64,000 nucleotides of DNA, from assembly GCA_035041965.1 (NCBI GenBank), contig JAPYMA010000088.1:186001-250000 (forward strand). The letters are read 5' to 3'. This document shows positions 50,301 to 64,000 of the stretch, in pieces. This stretch comes from Anisakis pegreffii (lineage: Eukaryota; Nematoda; Chromadorea; Rhabditida; Anisakidae). Position numbers and translations under genes: made by a program. Within the stretch, counting starts at the first letter, position 1; each line of letters opens with the position of its first letter. Under the pieces are notes generated by a model that saw only the letters and a program-made list of their open reading frames with translations, had not been told where the DNA came from and made no database searches.

Positions 50301-51905
50301 TATACATTTCAAGTGATGTTTCGTATCAGATAAAACAGCCTTGCTCATAATTAATTTAGCCGATCTATTTTAAATACTGTTAATGCATTGCACTACAAAC
50401 ACTTCATAAATAAATAAGTAGAGAAATGGAGAAAACGAATAAACGAACCATTCGCGAGCAAATACCACCCGCAGCTGAAGGATCAGGCGAAGAGATGTGA
50501 CCAAGCCCTAGAACACCGTTTTCGAACGGTTGTGCTGTGAACAAATGAACCAAACAATATTCGCCCGAGCCTTGTTGCCTCGAAAAATTCTGCAATTTAT
50601 GATAGTGCCAGCCTCTTACTATTATTGTTATTATTATCAACTATCAATAGCTCTGATGATAAGGAAAACAATAAAATAATCGATGAGAATAATAGTGCAA
50701 ATTACTAAATGATCTGAATCAAAAACAGTTGCAAATCATAGCCAACTAACCCCAAGCAAATGCTCCACATTGCGTTTCCCTTTAAGTGGTGCATTATAGT
50801 GGTCAGGTTCGCCGACGGTTGCTCTACTATGCACGAGCATATCTTTGATCATGAATCCCATATTGACCATACGTCTACCCTCATCGTCCACACCCCAGTC
50901 GGTTGTCGTATACAATATATTGATTCGATCTATCACATTGATCTGAATGATTCAGTGTTCAACTTTTCATACCCGACATTTTTTTGCAAATTACTTCGAG
51001 CGCTAAGTCACATAATGAACTGATACTTGCAATGGTTTCGAAGATTTTCAACAAATTCATCAGTGCATCTATTGAATGAATGCGGCACACCAACCAAATA
51101 TCTCGCCGAGAACGCCTCGCTGCCATTCCCAATAACATTGAAGAACAGATGATCAGCAACGACCCGAACTGAACAACTGTAAAACATTATCAATTCTATT
51201 CACACCTCCTTCTTTATTTCCGTTTCTTTTTAAAATCAATTCTCGATTTGTAACATCCATTAATGAGTGAAAGAATTAAGTCTAAGAAACTAGTACAAAC
51301 CGATTTTTGAGCATGACTCCATTGGCGGAGTTTGAACGTTTGGATCGTTTGTCTGACGATGAGACGTTGTTCATGAGTGCTTTATTATTAGTCAATGTGG
51401 AATTGACATTAGCACAGAATATACCATTCGCGAGATTCACACTGAGTTTCATATCAGAACTTCGATAGGTCAATATATCACCGCGATTCATCTGAAATGC
51501 ACCACTGATCAATGCACCACCTTCCACTAGTCATCACTCAACAAACCCCATGCAATCTGGCTGGTTCAAACACGTATACTTCTTGATGCAGTTCAATTAT
51601 ACCAAGAAGAGCACCGTCATCATCGAACGTCAACGCCACTCTAGAATCCTTCGCAGCATCTGAACAAAATTGCATTTTTGTACAGTGAATCGATTAAAAC
51701 CTATCAAGATAACAATACTCATTTGTACTCTAATTAAAAACAGCAACTGCACCACCAACCGTGAACATGTCCGTCAAAATATTCATCAGGATCCAGATAG
51801 AGTGGTTTTCGATTACCGTACTCATCTACCGTATGCGCGCTAAATTGTGAATGTAGTAGACCGCGTTTTGGTGACAGATGAACATCAAACTGACGATTAA
51901 ATGCA
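47345..51905 (-). CDS. adm-4: ADAM17 (TACE)-type membrane metalloprotease, N terminus missing
   Basis: Zinc sheddase that releases ectodomains of membrane proteins at the cell surface. Exons: 51905-51760, 51659-51547, 51491-51301, 51176-51095, 50942-50751, 50589-50449, 50137-50026, 49801-49677, 49372-49215, 48887-48738, 48625-48483, 48175-48057, 47969-47891, 47632-47544, 47395-47345; all in phase, ~630 residues. Order: prodomain ([15 protein letters not shown]), furin site KRSKR, catalytic domain ([30 protein letters not shown]) with zinc motif [12 protein letters not shown], whose first Glu codon is split by an intron, and the Met-turn region ([10 protein letters not shown]). Then disintegrin ([13 protein letters not shown]), the ADAM17-type Cys-rich membrane-proximal domain ([26 protein letters not shown]), the juxtamembrane helix (VTDVISHFW), one transmembrane segment and a short basic tail. 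Signal-peptide exons upstream of 51905 and any longer tail were not found. Confidence 0.92.
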
Positions 51906-53982
51906 CTGAATTGAAAAGTAATCATTTTACATTATTACCCTAATCATTAAAAATATCATTAATGATTTTTATCATTACAATGGCTGCCGAATCTGCATTC
52001 GGTTTTTACAAACTGACAATAATGAACCCTCAAGAATGCTTTGAACTGATCTAGAGATATATATCTATGTCAGCTTTCAAACCATCAATGAGACTTGTCC
52101 CAACCTAAACAACAGTCTTTCGTGCTTAGTATAAGATGATCCAACTGAATTGGTACTTCTCTTTACAATGCGTCGATTGATGCGAATTATTTCGTAATAA
52201 TTCAAACTCGACAACAGTGTCTCTGAAGCCGACAGCACTGCAATAAATTCACATGATATCTGTGAAATGAACTGAAAGAATGTTCATTCAGAGAATGTCC
52301 ATATGCACTCTAAATGGAGCACTGCAAGCAAGATTCAGGTATGGAATATTCTGATTAGGACTGTTTATGAAAAGCATGATCAGTTGATCATAAACTAAGC
52401 CGATGATCAGTCTGTGATTAATTTAACGGATGAGCAGTGAATTAATGTCTGATAATGTATGCATTAAGTTTGGTGAATGTATGGATGATCTGCATTCTCG
52501 ATTACTTCCTCCACTGAATTTGTAAAGGATAAGCATAAGTAGAACCTATGGGAAAATGATATACGAATCGTAACAAATGCAAGGAGATCAAAAGTGTGAA
52601 CCTTGTGTGATGCAAACGGCCGAAATGAAGAGAGCCGTAGGGAAGAAGCATTGCATTGGAGCGATTCTTCACTCAACACAATGCCTCTGTTCACTCAACA
52701 GATCAGATTCACTCAATGTTATCGTGCAGGATGTTTATCTGAACAAACAACAGTATTCATTTTGCTTTTACGATTAGCGCAACTCACGTACACTTACCAC
52801 TATGAGAGCGTTCTGAATTTATTATAAAGTAACATATGAAAACGGATTACTGTAGAAGCCAGATGGTGGTATGAGAAGGGAATGAACACGAGGAATGGGC
52901 TTGTTAATGGGAAGTGCACGAGGTTGGCAAATGGGATGGACGGGTCGCTTTAGGTGCATTCATTCAGAAATTTGCATAACCCGGCTTTGTTCGAAACAGC
53001 GTTGGTTCACGTGGACTCATAAAATAATTTTTCTTTTATTCAATATTCAAGAATCGCAGAACAAAGACTATCGTGGCGAACGAAGAGAAGTGGAGAAGGG
53101 AGGGAGGGGGGAAGGGAATGGGGTTAGCAATGAAATGATGACTCATTTTCGGTGACCAACCAGTCATTCACCTGAGACGCCAATAGTTGACGCACATAAT
53201 TTTCGTCGACTTTCGTTTTCCTTCTTTAGCTTATCGTTAGATAACATTCGAAAATCTGATAGCATACGGTCGGGATTCGAATACTCTGGTCCTGCGATGA
53301 AGAGGTGTTCACTGATCGTTGGTTTTATATGTTTGGAGAGTGCGCAGAATTGGTCGTTGGTTGCAATTCAACTGGGAATCAATTGAAAGTTATGCATGAA
53401 TATGCGCATTTTTGCAGATATCTTCAGATGTCTTATAAACATTTGTTCTCAACAAACTATTGCTCATAATTGAACATATCACATCAGTGCTTGTGTTCAT
53501 TTCTTCGAACATTTTAATTAGCATTTCGTCTGCTTGTGTTTATATGTGAAAAGAAAAAAGGTTTATGTTGCTTCTTATTTTAACCGTTGTTGATTTCTTA
53601 TTGTAGAATGCGAATGCTCAGTTTTGACAGTGTACTGATGATAATGATTTTAGTTGCAATCTTTTCATTGGTGTTGTCACCGTCGTAATTATTGCTATTA
53701 CTGTCGTAATTGTCATCTGATCGTCAACTTCACAATTCCCTTTGTTCACTTGAACACTCACAAAATGCCGATAGAGACGAAAGTATTGTTATTATTATCG
53801 TAAGCAAAAAGTTGGCCGAAACATGATGTTCTATATATTTTTGCGTTACCTTTCGTGTCTCACTGCAGTCAGAGTGATTCTGCGATTTGTTGCATTGAAT
53901 CGTTAATCGTGCAGCATGCGGCGCCGTTCATAATTCATCAGTTTGAGTGATTAATTAAGTAGAGTGCACTTAAGGTGGCACA
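51906..53982. other. Divergent spacer between ADAM17 and V-ATPase H
   Basis: It should hold the missing 5' exon(s) of ADAM17 and the V-ATPase promoter. A minus-strand open frame (52694-52464) has no recognisable similarity. A purine-rich block lies at 53080-53120. No repeat or RNA gene was recognised. Confidence 0.45.
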
Positions 53983-56856
53983 ATGTCAGCAACATCAGGT
54001 GATGTGTCGCACATACCTTCAATGGACATGCTCAATGCGACGAGCAGATTGCAGCTGGAAGCCGCTGAGGTGCGAAATAATAAACCCAATTGGAACTCTT
54101 ATTTGAGGTGAAATTATACTGCAGTTTGATTGTGATCAGTGTAAATATTGTGGATATGGATTGATAGGTAGTGTTGTTTTAAAGGAGCCAAATGATAGCA
54201 CAAGAAGATTATAAGTTCATCACGTCCTATGAAGCCGCAAAATCAAAGACAGATCGTGACACACTATTGGAAGCGAACAAGCAGCAGTGTGCTAAAACGT
54301 TGATCAGTTTCATAACGACGGTCGCGAAAGACCAGAATGTTCGATACATTCTGACCGTATTCGACGATATGCTTCAGGTAAGCTTTTATTCATCGTGCAT
54401 CTCCTGATTGAATCATTCTAGGCATGCTTTAACACTCACCTTATGTATCGGCTTCAGTCAAAACCCTTTATGGTTGAGTTGTCATCTAAATTTGCAAACT
54501 GAATAATTAGTAAACTTTTGATGTTTTATGGAATATTTGCAATGAACAATATTACAGGAAGAGAAATCACGTGTGGAACTCTTCCATAGCTACGCCAAAA
54601 AGCAGAAACGGACTATATGGTCATGGTTTTTGGGTATTCTCCAACGACAGGACACCTTTATCGTTAATCAGGTTCGTTGGAATATTCGTTGAGCGGTGTT
54701 AAAGAGTGGCCGAAGAAAAAGTTGCACGAAGATAGTATTTAACCAGATTTCTGATGAAATGAGTCACAAGAAGTGTTTACCGCAGCAGATCTAATTTGAA
54801 TTTTGTGAATGAACTGCATTACGTGGAGACCAAATGATATATTGAATGAAATAAATTGGTGTTGTAGATGTCATCGGTGATAGCCAAATTGGCGTGTTTT
54901 GGTACGACGTTGATGGAGGGCAGCGATCTGAGTTATTACTTCACATTCCTAAAGGAACAACTGAAATTAAGTTCAAACGATTACATAAACACAACAGCGC
55001 GTTGTCTACAAATGATGCTTCGTATCGATGAGTATCGACACGCTTTTGTGGCTATTGACGGCATTGCAAGGTTCGTTTATGAAGTCTCATTCTCTGCGAT
55101 GTATTCATTTTTAGAGATCGCAATTCATTTAGCTGTCTCTATCAGAACCCTATAGCAATAGCAGTAATTTCAGTATTGTGACAGCACTGAGTGGCAAAGC
55201 GAACTTCCAACTGCAGTATCAGCTGATCTTCTCGTTGTGGTGTCTCACGTTCAACGCATCCATCGCAGAGCGCATCCCGTCGAGTGGTGTCATTCAGATT
55301 CTCGGCGATATACTCTCTGAATCGAGCAAAGAAAAGGTTTGGCATCATTTCGCTTCATTCATCTGCCAGTTATTAAGTGAGAGGTAAGCAGTTATGTGGA
55401 AACGTTTCAAGAGAAGCATCAATTAATTAACATCGTAAATCAGTCATTTGCATTATTTGATGTGCATTTTCTTAATGGTTTTGTCATTCAACAACTTTTC
55501 TTTGCCATTTATTTATTTCGATTTTACGTTATTGTGTGAAGTGATCCGTATTCAGTTAGTTTATTGGCTGATTAAGCAGTCTTAAGCTTAATGGTTTAGT
55601 TTCATTCAGGTGACTCGTATCATTTGTGCGACATTCCGTAATTTACTCGAGAAAATCGAGGATCGCGAACTGGTGCGCGAGGCAGCGCTGCAGATGGTTC
55701 AGTGCAAAACGCTGAAAACACTCGAACTGGCAGATTCGAAGAAATTCGACGATGTCGATTTGCACGACGACATCGAGTTTCTTTGTGAGAAACTTCACGT
55801 CTCCGTTCAAGACCTTTCATCGTTCGATGAATACGTCACCGAAGTGAGTGATTTGCATTTTGTTGTGCACGACTCTGATTGAAATCGGCAAATGACGACT
55901 ATTCGTGTTAAATTTTCAAATTTGCAGCTAAAATCGGGTCGGTTACAGTGGAGTCCGGTGCATAAATCTGAGAAGTTTTGGCGAGAGAATGCGACGCGTT
56001 TCAATGAGAAAGATTTTGAGTTGGTCAAGTATGTATTGTAGTTGACGTTTTTTGAAGTTATTGATGTCTTCTTTATTTTTATTGATCGGTGTGATCTATA
56101 TCGGTTGGTAGGCATTCTGAAAACGACCTCCAAACTGCAGACAGCTCGGAAATGCGATCCGGCAGTAGTGAGAGAATTTGTGGTATTATTCTATTGGTGA
56201 GACAGGAAAATAGGATCAGTGAGATTTCATTTGCCAGTGCAAAATCTTTGGCGGATTTACATAACGGATGTTTAATATTCTTTCACTTTTGTTTACTATT
56301 CGTTCACTTTTAACATTTAATCGTCTATATTCTCCAAATAAAAACCTCTGATTCTTTTTTTCATCACCAACAATAATATTCATTTGAAAAGCGGAAAATA
56401 TTCGACAGTAATGTTTTGAGTTTTCAGGACGCTGATAAAAATTCTGGAAGTGCAGACGGATTCACTAGTGCTGTGCGTAGCGGCGCATGATATTGGCGAG
56501 TATGTGAGACATTATCCTCGAGGAAAAAAGTTTGTTGTTTGCAGTTAACGGATTAATTTATTGTGTACCTCTTCAGTTAGATTTATTCAAAATATGATCG
56601 AAGTTGTATGTGAAGTTTAAGGAAAACGTTATGATAGCGCGAGTTATTCATTAAGGGAAAAGAGATTATCTGAATGATTGATTGCAGCAAGATCGAACAG
56701 CTACAAGGCAAACAAGCCGTGATGAAGTTGTTGAGTGCAGATGACCCGAATGTTCGTTATCATGCACTGTTGGCCGTTCAGAAGCTGATGGTACATAACT
56801 GGGAATATCTTGGCAAACAGTTGAATGCTGACGCAGAAGCTGAAGCAACCAAATAA
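53983..56856 (+). CDS. vha-15: V-type proton ATPase subunit H (complete)
   Basis: Regulatory subunit of the V1 sector that couples V1 to V0 and allows ATP-driven proton pumping into lysosomes and other compartments. Exons: 53983-54107, 54185-54377, 54558-54671, 54868-55070, 55174-55336, 55610-55843, 55928-56028, 56428-56529, 56688-56856; all phases close and give 467 residues, the normal length. Conserved text includes [104 protein letters not shown] and [19 protein letters not shown]. The HEAT/armadillo-type helical repeats fill the whole protein. AATAAA overlaps the stop codon, but is probably not the working poly(A) signal. Confidence 0.97.
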
Positions 56857-58491
56857 ACGATTATTCAAATTGGGTCTTTGAAAATGGACAACATTTGTGT
56901 ATTTGTGTGAAGATGATTGGATGAAAGCGATTTTAGGAGATAGAGCGTTATTTGATGGGAGTTGTGATGCTGATTGTCGTTGTCGATAGCTTTCGTTTGG
57001 CATTAAAATGAGCACAATTATTTACTAATCCTCATTCATTTTGATGAAATCATTACCAGTTCAGTTCGTTTCAATCAAAATACGAACTCAAACGTCCGAG
57101 TCTCATTTGGGTTCAGTAATTCTTTTGGTAATAAGGTGAAATGGTGCTATTCGCTTGTCATTTGTAACATTCATTGCCTGTGAGCAATTTTGATATTCAG
57201 TCTTTATTAGCATCACTTTTATCAGCATGAGGTTTGCTGGGAATTTCTGAAGAAATATTTTTTAAATTTAAATATGACAAGTGAAACATTTGAATTCTCA
57301 GTTGAATGAGTTTTGTTTATTTACTTTAATAGGTATGGTCAAACGTATTTCATCAGATCGACACATTAGGGGAAGAAAAGAATTCGTTTATTTATGAGTT
57401 TGCTTCTCATCGTTTGCTTCTCATCAGTTTGCTTCTCATCATATGTGTGTATAATAACAGAAAGTGTTGTATGTATTTCTAGTTTTCAACTTTTTTTTTG
57501 AGGATTATCATTATAGAAAATAGAAGAAGGTGAATACCAGCTGTGAATTCATTAAATTATTCTGATTTGTGATATTTTTATTATTATTTGTGTTGTTCAT
57601 GTTTCAAATTTGTATTCATTGTTTTGATCGTATCGTATTGTTAGCGAATTGTAGGGTTAGATTTGATGATATGGTTGGTGAATATGCAACGCTGTGAAAG
57701 TGATATCGTGAGCTTACGCCAAAATCTTTGAAACGTTTCTGATAAAGACACTAAGAAAGTGTTCAGTGATCTTGTGGAAGGTGTTATGGAAACAGAATTG
57801 ATCTTTAGAACATCTTTTTGATTACGTAAAGGTGCGCGTTGATATACCACTTTCATTCTCATGCCACGATTTGTAAATTAATCGTTTTTGCTTGTTGTAA
57901 TTTGTTCTGATCAGTCAATAGTCTGTTTATTCACTTTTCATTCCAATCCATTTTTTTTGTTGTGATATTTTCTGTTTATAATGAGATAAAGTCGATAATA
58001 ATGATATAATTTTGGTGATTCCAGCAATCACTTAACAAAAACAGCATTTAAAATTTCTGCACTGCACTTCTCAATATTTCCCAATAGGATGCATCGCATA
58101 ATGATAATAATAATGGCGATAGTATTTTGAGTGATCAAAGTAATGCGTAGAAAAAGTATCAATACATTTAATCACGAAAAAAAAATTCGCATTTTTCATC
58201 TGTTACAATGTGGTGCCAAGCTCAGGGTTTAGTTGAAAATGGCATAGCTTCAGGATGAACCTCGGATTTTGAAAGCACATTTCGTGTCGTTTTAGGGTAC
58301 GACTCAACTTCACTGCTTGTCGAACGATCACTATTTATAATAAACGTGTTATATTATTTCTGAAAACAACGCATCCAACACAAAATGTCAAATAACACAT
58401 TTATGTGAATCACGCAATGCAACAACAACAATACAAAAACAATAACACATCTCAACACATCAAAAATATTATTCTTTCTCTTATTTCTTGA
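56857..58491. other. Convergent spacer between V-ATPase H and RPL11
   Basis: AT-rich 3' spacer (1.6 kb). A short direct repeat of TTTGCTTCTCATC occurs around 57400-57440. No coding segment or RNA gene is recognised. Confidence 0.5.
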
Positions 58492-61941
<3,450 letters not shown>

Positions 61942-63931
61942 ATGGCTACTAAAGAGATACCAGTTTACGGCGGTGGAGATGATCACACAATGAAACAAGA
62001 TGAAGTATGGGTTAGTATTCCGTTTTTTGAAGTATTTCTGTGCTTCACTGAAATATTTCGGTGATATTCATAAATTTGAGAGGTGAAAAGTTATTCAGTA
62101 CATCGATGTTGCAAAATTTATGCAAATTATTGAAAGGTTTTGTTTTGTTCGAACCTCACCGATAGATTTTCTTTTGCATTCTAACATTTTCCATCGAATA
62201 AATCAGAATAAAGCAGTTTTTCAAATTATTATTATTTACATACCATTGTATTCTTTATATTTTTGTTATTTTACACTACTGGTAATGGGCATCAGAGTAA
62301 TCATGTAACCTTTGATTTATCATCTGCTCAACTGCTTGGGTTTGTTGGAAAGAAGAACAAATTATATAGGAATTAACCATATAAGATTTTGGATTTTTCG
62401 GTAAGATATTCTAAAATTTCGGGTATTCAGTAAATACGTTAATGGTTTCAGGGTGAATCGACAACCGATATGTTTGCGGATTTATCATTGACCGAAAATG
62501 AGAAAGAATTAAGCGATAAATATTTGAAAGAGCGAACGATTGCAGTTGACGTACGTTTCATTGATTAACATAAACGTCCACTGAGTTCAGTGACCAAGAT
62601 TTTATAAACTCGTCGTGCTGATTCGTTTTTATCAAGCAACATCATTCTCAGGAGAATGATGTTGCTTGATAATTCAGTCGTATTTGACTTTTATATTCAG
62701 TTTATATTTCGGTGAGCTTATAGTACTCAAAGTGGATAGATAAGAATTAATTGCCTTCATTATGATCGTCATAATATGAATTTTCAGTTTTCGTTTGTCT
62801 GTCCCAAAATTATAAAATCTTCTTGTTTTCAGTGGTTTACAACGTGGACTGAATCAGATCAAGTGGATTTTGTGAAAACATTAATCAATCGTATGTGTCA
62901 TGATCAACACGGGCAGATCGATTCCTTTTTAAAGCCGATCCTACAGCGTGATTTTATTTCATTATTGCCAGGTGCTGTTCGTATGTCTTGTTTTTGATTT
63001 TCGACTCATTTCGAAAAAAATTAATTGCATTCTTAGTATTCGACGTTTTTTTTTGGTTCTGGTGTTTTGAAAGATCACTCACACCTCAATATGGTAGCGA
63101 TCTGAGCTCATCCAAAATTGATAATCGAATAGTTATGTTTTTTTAAATGGAAAGCAACGCAGTTTTTCAGAACGATTATCTCGTTATGTATTATCTTATT
63201 TGGATGCGAGATGGTTACTATCAAGTGAAATGGTGAGTAAATCGTGGCGGAGGGTTATTGCACACGGCAAGCTGTGGCGACGATTAATAGAACGTAACGT
63301 TTTGAGGGATGTCGTTTGGAAGGGCATAGTTGAGAAACGAGGATGGTACGTTGATTTCTCTTTTCAGTCCTTTAATCGCATCGTTTTCTGCAGATTTACT
63401 CTATTTCTTGCTTTTTTTCTGGTTGAGTTTTTTTTGCATATAACCATGGTAGCTGTGCACTCAGATTGTTACAATGGATCAAAATTCTTATTTCAGGATT
63501 AAGTTCTTATTTATTAGCAAAGAGAACGCTCATAGATTAATTCATCAAGAGTTAGACTTCGAAGAGGCTGCCATCGAACGATTGAGGTAGAGCTTTACAA
63601 ACGTATTTTATTCGCATTTCAATTTTCATTCTGGTTCACCAAAAGAAGAGAACAGAAAATCCGAAATTCAATAAACCAGTTCCAATTAATGTGTGTTTCT
63701 CTCGCAGTCACAATCCGTCTCGAATTTTCTGTTTGTTTTTGTCGAATTTGAAAATTTGATTAATACGAAAATTGATTTGAAGGGATTCAGTGGAATCGCT
63801 CGAAACACAACACCACTTCTATAGGAATTTATATCCACGTATTTACAACGATATTGAATCACTGAAAGCAAACTGGAATAACGGACGTCATGTGCTCTCG
63901 CGTATAACGTGTCACTCGGAGCCGAGCAGAG
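61942..63931 (+). CDS. lin-23: LIN-23 / beta-TrCP F-box protein (5' part, runs off the window)
   Basis: Substrate receptor of an SCF ubiquitin ligase; the family recognises phosphodegrons, for example in beta-catenin. Exons in this window: 61942-62010, 62452-62550, 62833-62971, 63171-63345, 63497-63586, 63783-63931, all in phase. The dimerisation segment ([17 protein letters not shown], then [14 protein letters not shown]) precedes the F-box ([47 protein letters not shown]). The linker to the propeller is recognisable ([32 protein letters not shown]). The next exons should encode seven WD40 repeats and lie beyond the right edge. Exon 6 uses a TTGAAG acceptor; the nearby ATTCAG would break the frame. 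Confidence 0.93.
62629..62672. repeat. Perfect 21-bp inverted repeat in lin-23 intron 2
   Basis: Arms 62629-62649 and 62652-62672 are exact reverse complements separated by only two bases (AG), about 80 bases after the end of exon 2. The transcript would fold into a tight hairpin. No similarity to the other hairpins of this window. Confidence 0.85.
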
Positions 63932-64000
63932 GTATTTTCTTCATTCCTTTCGCATCTTCATCGGTTTGCTGCATTTGACAACGACCCCTTTTTGTGTATT

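Overview
The window is nuclear DNA of a nematode, probably a parasitic species with a sparse genome. It is AT-rich, the genes are cut by many introns of very uneven length, and conserved proteins look most like nematode versions: RPL-11 resembles the Caenorhabditis protein, and there is an HMIT-type inositol carrier, an ADM-4/ADAM17 protease and a LIN-23 F-box protein. There are no operons, bacterial signals or CRISPR arrays. The exact species cannot be read from the sequence; a clade III (Spirurina) worm is only a guess.

Layout from left to right: HMIT/SLC2A13-like carrier (+, 190-6191); a divergent BTB, probably MATH-BTB, gene (-, about 9167-7039); AMPK beta subunit (-, 17617-11861, complete); a gene-poor 9.6-kb stretch (17.6-27.2 kb) with two arrays of a degenerate ~240-bp repeat and a tRNA-like relic; DNA ligase III (-, 34179-27226, complete in 17 exons); glutaminase (+, 36164-45982, carrying two copies of a hAT-like element in its introns); ADAM17/ADM-4 (-, 51905-47345, signal-peptide exon not found); V-ATPase subunit H (+, 53983-56856, complete); ribosomal protein L11 (-, 60542-58492, complete); and lin-23/beta-TrCP (+, from 61942, leaving the window at the right edge before its WD40 repeats).

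The genes are unrelated housekeeping or signalling genes on alternating strands, so no shared pathway is implied. I built exon models by joining protein-conserved segments at GT-AG borders that keep codon phase, and phases close through nearly every gene. These models show the most unusual feature of the window: most 5' splice sites are GTT (T at +3; 40 of 72 by hand count) instead of GTA or GTG, and about a fifth of the acceptors end in AAG. Other points of interest are a full DNA ligase III in a nematode with a stop codon that overlaps a consensus splice donor, three near-perfect hairpins, and paired copies of a transposon in glutaminase introns.
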